A stretch of 64,000 nt of DNA from Pycnococcus provasolii (Eukaryota; Chlorophyta; Pseudoscourfieldiophyceae; Pseudoscourfieldiales), in NCBI GenBank assembly GCA_049487715.1, contig CP150561.1, positions 434,001-498,000 of the forward strand. The letters run 5' to 3'. Shown piece after piece: positions 40,591 to 48,241 of the stretch. Under the pieces are notes generated by a model, which worked only from the letters and a program-made list of their open reading frames with translations, made no database searches and was not told the origin of the DNA. Each line of letters begins with the position of its first letter. Positions within the stretch are counted from its first letter, which is position 1. The position numbers and the translations under genes are program-made.

Positions 40591-42474
40591 TTACGACGAC
40601 GACGACGGCGACGACGACGACGCTTCCTGCTCCAGCAGTCGACGCTCGCGGCGCACTTTCGCCGACTCGTCGCGGCGAACGATGTATGGGGCACAACGCG
40701 CGGCAAAGTCGTCAGGGAGCGTTCCTCCGCCGTGCTGGCTCAAGCGAACTTCAACGACGCCTCCCGCGCGAGACGACCAACCAAAAGGAGGAGGACCGCC
40801 GCCACGACCGCCACCGCGCTGGCGCCGAGCGTAACGCGTGCGCGACACGTACTCCGCATCGCGACGCTCGAGCGGAGGAGGGTCGTCCAAAGATTGATGC
40901 TGTCCACCATCCTCCACAACGCGCTCCGCCGCAGCGCGTGCAGAAGCCTCGTCCGCAGCCGTCGCGTCCGCAGTCACCGCACGCCTCGTGCGACTCGATG
41001 CCGACGACGGACGGAGGTAGTACCAACCTGGTGTCGGCGAGTGGAGCATGCCACGCGCGCCACCACCTCGCGCCTCCTCGCCGCGCAATGCCACCTTTCG
41101 AAGCGCGCTCGCGAGAGCGCGAGAGCTCGCGAAGCCAAGAGCGCGAGCCTCCAGCGGTAAGCCAAAGCGCTCCTCAAACTGCGCCGCAAGATCCTCAGCC
41201 GGAAGGCCGTCGGGATGTGCACGCAAGATGCCCTCCACCGCAAGCTGCAGGCGTAGCTCGCGCTTTTTTCGCGCCTTGCCCGCACGCACGTGGCTCATGC
41301 CGCTCTTACCAAATCCCAGGAGACGGCCTTGGCGAACGTGCTGCGGCCTTCTCGCCGCCGGGAGCAGTTCAGATCCTTCAGGTTCAAGCTCAGGCTCAGG
41401 CTCTGGCTCAGACTCAGATTCATGCTCGACTGGCTTGCGCGATTGTGGCGAAGATGATAGATCGTCATTCGTCGAGATTTCTGAAGACGATTGAACCACC
41501 GCGTCTATCGCCGTCGCCCACATGTTCCTTTCCTCCTCCTCCACATCGTCGTCATCGGCACCACCGCGAACTTTGGCAGACGTTGTCACCGGCCACTCGC
41601 CCGTGCGCAGCATAGCCTTTCGCATTGCCAAGCTCGTCGCACCCGAATCTGCAACGTTCGCTGTCGTCTCGAAGGCGTAGCTCGGCGCAACGGGACGCCA
41701 GATGGACGCGCCTCCGGCGCTGCGGCATCTCGCAAGCCAACTCGTGATTTCTTCGGCGCTCGCCGGCTTTCCACCAACTCCACCCGCCGGTCGTCTCCAG
41801 CTGACGTCCTTGCCATCGAGCACGGTGACAGTTCCAGGCACTGTGAGCATCGTTCTACCTTCGTCGTCGCCGGAAGCATCGCGCAGCAGCGCCGCCTGAA
41901 CGTCGTGTGAAGCCTGATCGACGCACGCAACGCACGCGGAAGGGCTGACCGCCTTCCTCTGGAAGAACGCGACGCAGTCCGGCTCACGCATCCCTCGCTT
42001 CGCAAACTGCCTCGCGCTTCTCCACACGCGTCCACCGGCAGACGGCTTACGCGGCGTTCTCTGCGCGATGGACAAGGTTGCACACCCCGCGTCCGTCGCG
42101 AGGCTGAGCGCGACCACCATATCCGAGTCCGAGCTGACGACGGTGACGACGCCTTTCGTCCTGTACTCGTTGGCAAAGCTGTGAACCGCCTCGATGATGG
42201 CATCGTCAGCCGCCTGCGGCACGACGGGTGTGACAACGAGCGAGCAACCTGTGTCGAGCAGTGCGTTCACCTCGTGCGCGGACATGCCGACGAGCGTGCT
42301 GAAGTTGCAAACCGCCGTGCACTGCACCAATCTCACGTCGTCACCCGCGGCGAGCGTCATCGCCTGGAAGAGTCGTGTTTGCGCCGCCGCCGCCTCGGGC
42401 CCGCTATTATCCGCCAGTGGCACGTTGTCGAGGTCCCAGAAAATCCCCGCGCATCGACCTTTATCCACGTCCAT
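40591..42474 (-). CDS. NYN nuclease-like protein with LOTUS/OST-HTH domain
   Basis: The protein has 627 aa from the ATG at 42474 (MDVDKGRC). The NYN/PIN-like fold is at ~8-150: GIFWDLDNVPLA (Asp 14, 16), QAADDAIIEAV (Asp 90/91) and VVSSDSDMVVAL (Asp 116, 118) are the acidic cluster that binds divalent metal in NYN RNases. After an acidic Glu-Pro run (ESESEPEPEPELEPEG) comes a winged-helix LOTUS-like domain at ~430-490 (RLQLAVEGILRAHPDGL ... GFASSRALASALRKVA). The C-terminus is Arg/Gly-rich and then basic. NYN plus LOTUS is the MARF1/limkain-b1 arrangement, associated with mRNA decay or silencing. The in-frame sequence upstream of 42474 looks like noncoding sequence. Confidence 0.78.
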   Translation of the reverse strand: MDVDKGRCAGIFWDLDNVPLADNSGPEAAAAQTRLFQAMTLAAGDDVRLVQCTAVCNFSTLVGMSAHEVNALLDTGCSLVVTPVVPQAADDAIIEAVHSFANEYRTKGVVTVVSSDSDMVVALSLATDAGCATLSIAQRTPRKPSAGGRVWRSARQFAKRGMREPDCVAFFQRKAVSPSACVACVDQASHDVQAALLRDASGDDEGRTMLTVPGTVTVLDGKDVSWRRPAGGVGGKPASAEEITSWLARCRSAGGASIWRPVAPSYAFETTANVADSGATSLAMRKAMLRTGEWPVTTSAKVRGGADDDDVEEEERNMWATAIDAVVQSSSEISTNDDLSSSPQSRKPVEHESESEPEPEPELEPEGSELLPAARRPQHVRQGRLLGFGKSGMSHVRAGKARKKRELRLQLAVEGILRAHPDGLPAEDLAAQFEERFGLPLEARALGFASSRALASALRKVALRGEEARGGGARGMLHSPTPGWYYLRPSSASSRTRRAVTADATAADEASARAAAERVVEDGGQHQSLDDPPPLERRDAEYVSRTRYARRQRGGGRGGGPPPFGWSSRAGGVVEVRLSQHGGGTLPDDFAARCAPYIVRRDESAKVRRERRLLEQEASSSSPSSSS

Positions 42475-43049
42475 GGTGGTACCACGGTGGTTAAGGCTAA
42501 CATGAGCAGTATAGTCTGCTGCAGCGCCTGCTTCAGTAGAGAAGCCTGGAGAAGCCGCGTGAACCACAGAGTGAGGGGAGAGCCGGGAGAGCCCACTTAG
42601 AGAGTGAGAACGAAACAACAAGACACCATAACAAATGGGACGAGGAAATGGCGAAATGAACACGGCGACGACCAGCTGACGAAACCAACAGCAGGCGACG
42701 CCTCTGACGTGGCAAAGGCCTATGGTGGTGGTGGGCGTGGTGGTGGCGGGACAGAGGGCACGACGCCATAAATTACCAAAGAGGTGAAAGAGGAGGTTGG
42801 GGATGTGGATAGAATGAAAAACGGGAAAGAAAAGAACGAAAGTTCGGGTGTGAAATCCAAGAGGCTTCCCAGAGGGGAAAAAACAGGTCCAGGGGGGGAA
42901 AACCATTCCCCAACAAAATCTCTAACCCCCAAACACTTTCTCAATCCACCACGATAGGTTGTCACGTAGATTTGCAAAGGAAGCCATCGAAACGTTTCAT
43001 GGACTGACTCTACTGTATGATAAGTAAGTACGACGTTACTCTCACCTCC
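42475..43049. other. spacer, no gene seen
   Basis: This is the upstream region of the NYN-LOTUS gene and the 3' flank of the bL25-like gene. It has GGTGGTGGTGGGCGTGG at ~42720 and A/G-rich sequence at 42830-42900. No recognisable ORF. Confidence 0.4.
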
Positions 43050-44297
43050 TTACCTTCTTCGTCCTGCGACGCGCACCACCGGCTGGCTCGCGTACCGCTT
43101 CGAGCCCAGGCCCTTCGCGAGCCGCCACGCGTCAGGCAAGTAGTGAGCAGACACGTCGCCCAGACAAACGTTCGCGTTCTTGCCCGCGTCGTTCTTCGCC
43201 TTCATGTCGCCGCCGTTCACGACGATGCCCTCGTCCGGGGGCGGGTACTGGAACGGGTCGCTCGTCGACGCGGGCAGATTCCAACGAAGCTTGTGGAGAA
43301 ACTGACCGGACTGTATGCCAGCCGCCGCCTCGCCGCCGCGCACGCTCACAGGAAGGTCCAACGTGATGTTGCGCCTTGGCTCCACCAGTCGAAAACACAC
43401 GTTCTCCACCTTGCCGTGTCCGAGACTTGCGTGCACCAACCTCGGCGCGACGATCACGCCCGCACCACCCTCGGATGCGGGGTTGCGCGCGCCGTACAGA
43501 TCTACCATCGTCTCCGCGTGCGCGCCGTAGCACCTGCTGGACGCTTCGTTGAAGCGCGCCTTCATCTCCGCCACGTCGGCAATCACCTTGCTGTCCCACC
43601 AGCCAAGTTCCGTGGGCCGAGGCGACGACGGGTCGGGCACGCGCGCAACTGTGTAGGCGGCGGCATCTTCGTGCTCGATGAAGATGCGAATCATCCGGCC
43701 GTACAGTCCCACGCGTCCGTTGCGCTTCACGAGCAGGTTCGTGAGCTGGTGGAAGTCGAACGTGAGCAGGATGTCCTGGCTGCCGGGCACGCTGAGCACG
43801 CCGGGAACGCGCCCTAGTCGTCTGAGTTTCTTGCACACGTTCGTTCCGCTCAGGCTGTCTGTGCGCACCTGCGCGACAAGAACGTCCATCTTCGGTGCGT
43901 CGCGCAGCAGAGGTGGCAGCGTCGACACGTCGATCGCCTCTCCCGCGTGTGGCGCAGCCGCTGCTGCTTCACTTGCCATGGTTCTGCTTTGACCACAAGA
44001 TCTTGCGACGCCATGAGTTGCTTCAGCTGGTATCGGGTGTCCAACGGCGTTCCACAGCGTGCCGCGTTGTGCGGCGTTGGCCACGAGAGGATCCCACAAC
44101 CCACCCCCCAACCATCCACAACCCCCCATCATCCCGGCCGCAGAGGTTCGGAACGCTCGGAGGTGAGCTCCGTGTGCATTCATGCTTCGCACGGGCAACG
44201 CGTGTGCGTGCAGAGCTGTGAACGCGTGCTTGAGGACGAGCGAGCGCAGAGAGAGCGCCACGACTGGAGGAGGCAGAGCAGACGCCACCGGAGGCAT
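43050..44297 (-). CDS. mitochondrial ribosomal protein bL25-like
   Basis: The protein has 415 aa from the ATG at 44297 (MPPVASALPPP). The first ~70 residues are Ala/Leu/Arg-rich without acidic residues, fitting a mitochondrial presequence. Residues ~130-225 match the bL25/CTC beta-barrel pattern (VLVAQVRTDSLSGTN, KKLRRLGRVPGVLSVPG, LVKRNGRVGLYGRMIRIFI). The remaining C-terminal part (residues ~225-415, HASLGHGKVENVCFRLVEP, RRNITLDLPVSVRGGE) is longer than bacterial bL25 and includes a TL5-like domain. In bacteria bL25 binds 5S rRNA. Assignment rests on the N-terminal motif; the long C-terminus is less certain. Confidence 0.7.
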   Translation of the reverse strand: MPPVASALPPPVVALSLRSLVLKHAFTALHAHALPVRSMNAHGAHLRAFRTSAAGMMGGCGWLGGGLWDPLVANAAQRGTLWNAVGHPIPAEATHGVARSCGQSRTMASEAAAAAPHAGEAIDVSTLPPLLRDAPKMDVLVAQVRTDSLSGTNVCKKLRRLGRVPGVLSVPGSQDILLTFDFHQLTNLLVKRNGRVGLYGRMIRIFIEHEDAAAYTVARVPDPSSPRPTELGWWDSKVIADVAEMKARFNEASSRCYGAHAETMVDLYGARNPASEGGAGVIVAPRLVHASLGHGKVENVCFRLVEPRRNITLDLPVSVRGGEAAAGIQSGQFLHKLRWNLPASTSDPFQYPPPDEGIVVNGGDMKAKNDAGKNANVCLGDVSAHYLPDAWRLAKGLGSKRYASQPVVRVAGRRR

Positions 44298-44364
44298 GAC
44301 GGCTCGTATGGCCAGCAGGGAGGGGGGAGGGATGGGGGGGAGGGGAGAGTCTGGGAGGGGGTGC

Positions 44365-44380
44365 GTTAGGGTTAGGGTTA
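44365..44380. repeat. short TTAGGG array
   Basis: About 2.7 units (GTTAGGGTTAGGGTTA) lie 68 bp upstream of the bL25-like start, on the antisense strand relative to that gene. Confidence 0.85.
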
Positions 44381-44512
44381 TTAGGAGGGCGGTTAGGGGT
44401 TGGCGGTTAGGTGAGGCGTTTTCTATGGCGTTTTCACGCGCTTGCAACTACTTGGTACTTAACCTTAGGTCGGGTAGTTTTAACCTTAGTAGACTTTACT
44501 AAGCATAAGTGT

Positions 44513-45370
44513 TTACTCGCTGAGAACTCCCGCGATTCCCAAACGGCCGCTGTGCCTGTGCGCCGCAGGCACGGGCGGTAGAGCGCCCGCGGGTGACCCA
44601 GAGGCTGTGGAGGGGGCAGGCAGCGCCTTACCCACACGTACCTCGGTCGCTGGCACACTCGTGCTGTGCGGGAACGCCGCGGCGGCGGCGCCGCAGAGAA
44701 GCCTGATTCCTTGCCCAGACTGCTTCTGCTCGTCCAGCACCATGTCCACCTTGTTCTCCGTCCGTGCGAGCGTCTCCTCAATGCGCGCCACCTCCTCACG
44801 CAGTGCTGACGTATCTTCCGCGGTTGACTCGGCGATTCCTCGCAGTTCCGCAAGTCGCGCCTCGAGGCTCGCCTTTGCATCCGCCAAACGAGCACCCACG
44901 CTGCTCACTGCTCTCTGCACCTCCGCCGTCCCTCTCCGGAACATGGACCTTGTCACGAACCACACTCCATCCATCCAGTGCGGCTCGTCGCCCGGCTTAT
45001 CTCCGTTACTGGCCGACCTCACGATGAGCGCGACTGTCGCCAGCACAGCCGCGTACGCCGCCATGACTTTCGCATTTTGCCCCGACATGGCTGACGCGTC
45101 CATACTCGTGCTTCCCGACTGCGCGAGTAGGCGCGTCAGCAGGTCGACTTGCTTCATTAACAACTCGACTTGCGCGTTGGTTTCCACGGATAGCGCGCCT
45201 CCCGCTAATCCTCCCCCAGGTGAAGGACGTGCAATGACGGCTAAACGGCCGAACAGTTCCGACAAAATCGTCCATGCGGTGGGTGAGGATGCGAGGATAC
45301 CTGCGAGCACGCCCGAAAGCACGCCAGGGAGGTGCGAGACCGCGACGCGAGACGCCATCACCTGCGCCAT
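44513..45370 (-). CDS. DUF1664 plant-type membrane protein
   Basis: The protein has 285 aa from MAQVMASRVAV (45370); an in-frame ATG at 45523 would add 51 residues. There are two hydrophobic stretches, LPGVLSGVLAGILASS (~14-30) and VMAAYAAVLATVALIV (~102-118). The DUF1664 coiled-coil block is at ~130-230: WFVTRSMFRRGTAEVQRAV, SLEARLAELRG and NKVDMVLDEQKQSGQGIRLLC match the plant family. DUF1664 proteins are often misnamed bZIP factors; no basic region is present here, and a membrane-bound organelle protein is more likely. Function is unknown. Confidence 0.75.
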   Translation of the reverse strand: MAQVMASRVAVSHLPGVLSGVLAGILASSPTAWTILSELFGRLAVIARPSPGGGLAGGALSVETNAQVELLMKQVDLLTRLLAQSGSTSMDASAMSGQNAKVMAAYAAVLATVALIVRSASNGDKPGDEPHWMDGVWFVTRSMFRRGTAEVQRAVSSVGARLADAKASLEARLAELRGIAESTAEDTSALREEVARIEETLARTENKVDMVLDEQKQSGQGIRLLCGAAAAAFPHSTSVPATEVRVGKALPAPSTASGSPAGALPPVPAAHRHSGRLGIAGVLSE

Positions 45371-46009
45371 CACCAACACGGAGCGGGAGCGATTGAAGAG
45401 GAGGGGGGACGAAGTCAGACCGGGAACGAACGACACCCCGGACCGTTCGCAGTCGACACCTCGACTTTCCCCTCCCCCTCGTTCGTCGATCGCCCTCCCC
45501 CGGGGCTTCCCTCCCGGCCCCATTGTTATTGGGGGGCGGAAACGGTTAGGGTTAGGGTTAGGGTTAGGGACGGTCCTGTTTTTTTTACAGTTTTTCTCTC
45601 TCTCGTTCGTGACGTTCGTGTCCTTCCTATCCGTAGCTATCCTACCGTACCCTAAGGCTAGTTGGTTGTCGGTCTCCCTGTTCTCAGGGTGGTTACCTAA
45701 GGTTACGTTAAGTATCTGTCTCGTCAGGTCAGGTCAAACTTGCCTTACTGTAGTCTATGATGTGCGTCTGTGCGACGTGACTTGCGTGTACACGTGTCAC
45801 AACAACGTAACGTAACGTAACGTGTGCTCTGCTACATACATCATATGTAAGAACCATCGTTCTTAGGATGTTATTTCAAGGTAGGTTGTCCTAATTATGA
45901 TGTAAGATACAGTAGGTACGATATTTACATTAAAAACGAGTGCAGTACATAATAAAATACGAGTTAAGTTACATTTAATGTACAACAAAGCTCTCAAGAA
46001 AGAAATATA
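45371..46009. other. spacer with telomere-type array and AACGT repeats
   Basis: It holds the TTAGGG array (45544-45569) and an AACGTAACGTAACGTAACGT run (45805-45822), then AT-rich sequence to 46009 that is probably the 3' flank of the next gene. No gene was seen. Confidence 0.5.
45544..45569. repeat. interstitial telomere-type array (TTAGGG)n
   Basis: Four perfect units lie 21 bp upstream of the ATG at 45523 and 174 bp upstream of the preferred ATG at 45370 of the DUF1664 gene. Confidence 0.95.
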
Positions 46010-47890
46010 TCAAGGGCTCTCACCCAGAGTCGCCAAACGAACGCTGCCACGATCGTCGTCGGTGCCGATATTATGCGCCGATAGCGCGTACGCGTTCGGA
46101 TACCCGCGCGTGTAGATCATGCCGCTCCTTCGATCGAGCAAGTACAGATCCAGGGCGGCGTGACAACGATTCTTGCACAACATGCACCGTTCTCCAATCG
46201 ACGAACAAACGACAGCGTCGGCATCAGGCGACGTCGTCGTGTACATCTCCGCGGCAATGTGAGGCTGCGTCGGCGGACCAATCAGCATGCCGGTGCACTG
46301 CGACGTCAGGCGCTCGCCACATACGCCGCACTGCACCGCAACGCTCCCAGGCAGTGGCGCGCTTGCCAGCTCACTCGCACGAGGGGCGAACGATGCATGC
46401 AAATTTTCCGGAAGCAGTTTGCGCATGCAAGCGGGTCCAACGAGGTCAATGGCAAGGCGGCTCTTCTCGTTTTCGGGCAAGAGATAGTGTATGGGGTCGT
46501 TGACAAACTCGTGCGCATTATCCGAAACGCCCGCCAGCACTGCGTCGAGCTCCAACGCGTTCTGCTCTCCAGACGCGTGGTCACTTCTCAAAGTCTCACT
46601 TCTCACTGGCGCCTTACCACGTCGTCGACACTCGTCGTACGCCCTCGCGGCGCGGGAATTTGCCACTGGGTCGAACGAAAGCTCGACGTATACGGAGCGT
46701 GCCATAGCAGTTCCGTCTGCAATCACGTGGCGTAGTCGAGGCGCTGATGCAGCGATAGATGGTAGGCTATATCCTCGTATGTGATACTGTCGAGAAAGCA
46801 CGAGACGAGTCAACGAAGGCAGAGCAGGTGGTCGTGCGTCGGATTCCTCCTCCGCGCCCAAACAGCCCAGCGCCGCGATCAGCACGGCATCCGTCAGGAG
46901 CGGCGCATCATCTTTACAGTCCGGCAGCATCTCGTCTGACGAAAGCAGAAGACCTCCGATGCGACCATCGAGCATAGCATCTGCACCTCGCCAACGGCGG
47001 GTTGTTCCTGCTCTCTCGGAATCAGGATTCGACGGTCGGCCTGCGCCGCCGCCACGCCGGCTGAGGTCGAGTGCGACTAAATTAGCAAATCCCTTGGGAG
47101 AAAGCGCCATTCGGGTATAGCGAGGTTCGTCGTCGTCGTCGTCGTCGTTGTCTTCATCGCCACGAAGCGGCGGCATGTGTAGCGTCATCAGACGACTGCG
47201 AAACACTGGAGAAGGTGAGCCGACGGCGAGTCTTGAGTTGAGCTGTCGAAGGCGGCTAACAAGTTCGTGCTGGTCGAGTTCATCGAGCGGCGGCGGCGGC
47301 GGTGACGGTGGTGGCATGTCCGTGATGCTAGGTGACTGCGGAGATTCCGGTGTGTCTGTGAACGCTAGCTCGACGACGTTAGGCCCGTGTTGCTCTAGCA
47401 GGCGTTGTGCGAATCGGTAGCTCAGAGCCCGCCTCCTTTCCTTTTCTGCCAGCCTGACGCGCCTTCGCGTCGGGCTTTGAGGTCGAGGCGTGTGCACGCC
47501 AGCCGCCGCCTGCACGTTGGAGATGGTGTTGTCGGGTGCTCTGACTTGGAATCCAACCACGTCGTCTTGGTCATACACGCCGTCAAGGCTGTGCGTGTCG
47601 TCGTCGTCGTCGTCGTCGTCATTCTCTTTTTTGAAGTACACGGTTTCGTCCGTCTTGTTCTTCTTTCCAGTTGATTTCAGAAACTTCCTCGGCGTGATAT
47701 TTCTGAACACTAGCGTTTGCATGACGTTGTGTTGCGTGATGACTTGGCGTAGTGCCCGACACGTGAGTGCGAGTGCCAATATGGCGTGCGACGGAGGTTG
47801 ATGTGCATAATCATCATCATTATCGTCGTCATCGTCAAGCGCACATGATGATGATGAGGACAAGGAGGAGGATAAAGTTCCATGTTGCAA
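46010..47890 (-). CDS. F-box-like protein with C-terminal zinc-ribbon (start unclear)
   Basis: The open frame is 626 codons but begins without an ATG; the first in-frame ATG is at 47722. Because AILALALTCRALRQVI, which looks like the end of an F-box, lies upstream of that ATG, the true start is probably in a 5' exon not recognised here. Leu-rich repeat-like pieces (FANLVALDLS, LPSLTRLVLSR) occupy ~250-390. The C-terminus has two Cys pairs, CGVCGERL (~527) and CMLCKNRC (~574), likely one zinc-binding unit. Runs of Asp come from GTC/GAC microsatellites (47120-47145, 47590-47620). A ubiquitin-ligase substrate receptor is plausible. No specific family was recognised. Confidence 0.55.
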   Translation of the reverse strand: MQHGTLSSSLSSSSSCALDDDDDNDDDYAHQPPSHAILALALTCRALRQVITQHNVMQTLVFRNITPRKFLKSTGKKNKTDETVYFKKENDDDDDDDDTHSLDGVYDQDDVVGFQVRAPDNTISNVQAAAGVHTPRPQSPTRRRVRLAEKERRRALSYRFAQRLLEQHGPNVVELAFTDTPESPQSPSITDMPPPSPPPPPLDELDQHELVSRLRQLNSRLAVGSPSPVFRSRLMTLHMPPLRGDEDNDDDDDDEPRYTRMALSPKGFANLVALDLSRRGGGAGRPSNPDSERAGTTRRWRGADAMLDGRIGGLLLSSDEMLPDCKDDAPLLTDAVLIAALGCLGAEEESDARPPALPSLTRLVLSRQYHIRGYSLPSIAASAPRLRHVIADGTAMARSVYVELSFDPVANSRAARAYDECRRRGKAPVRSETLRSDHASGEQNALELDAVLAGVSDNAHEFVNDPIHYLLPENEKSRLAIDLVGPACMRKLLPENLHASFAPRASELASAPLPGSVAVQCGVCGERLTSQCTGMLIGPPTQPHIAAEMYTTTSPDADAVVCSSIGERCMLCKNRCHAALDLYLLDRRSGMIYTRGYPNAYALSAHNIGTDDDRGSVRLATLGESP

Positions 47891-47998
47891 CTAAGACTTA
47901 CGAGGTAATTTTTTTCTCAAACGCAAGAACGTTTTTCCAAAGCCATCCCTCGCCAACCCGAACACCTAACCCCTTGAAACCCTAACCCGAACACCCTA

Positions 47999-48127
47999 AT
48001 GCAGGTGGAGGCGCTGTTGCGTGAGAATGCGAGATTGGCGCACGAAAATGCCCGTCTGCAGCGCGAAAATGATGGCCTGCACGTCCAGCTTTTGCAGTAT
48101 CAACAACTTGCGACGGTTGAGGATTGA
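47999..48127 (+). CDS. leucine-zipper micro-ORF, 42 aa
   Basis: ATG at 47999 opens a 42-codon frame ending TGA at 48125-48127. The product is almost only a coiled coil: Leu at positions 6, 13, 20 and 27 in perfect heptads, with Asn at 10, 17 and 24 (ALLRENARLAHENARLQREN). It has no basic region, so as a stand-alone protein it could only dimerise with another zipper. Alternatively TGCAG at 47999-48003 is a 3' splice site and this is the last exon of a larger gene. The start codon directly abuts CCCTAA-type sequence. It is too short to be certain. Confidence 0.45.
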   Translation: MQVEALLRENARLAHENARLQRENDGLHVQLLQYQQLATVED

Positions 48128-48241
48128 CGATTGACGCCTGCTTGTTTTAAAAGGATGATGGTGGATGCACATGGTGTGTCGTGGAATTTGTAGTTAATTG
48201 TAGTATATTATTCTTGTAATTACAACATGATATTTTATGTC

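Noticed and set aside
44513-45370. bZIP transcription factor
   Set aside because: The coiled coil matches DUF1664 and there is no basic DNA-binding region; database names of this kind are misleading.
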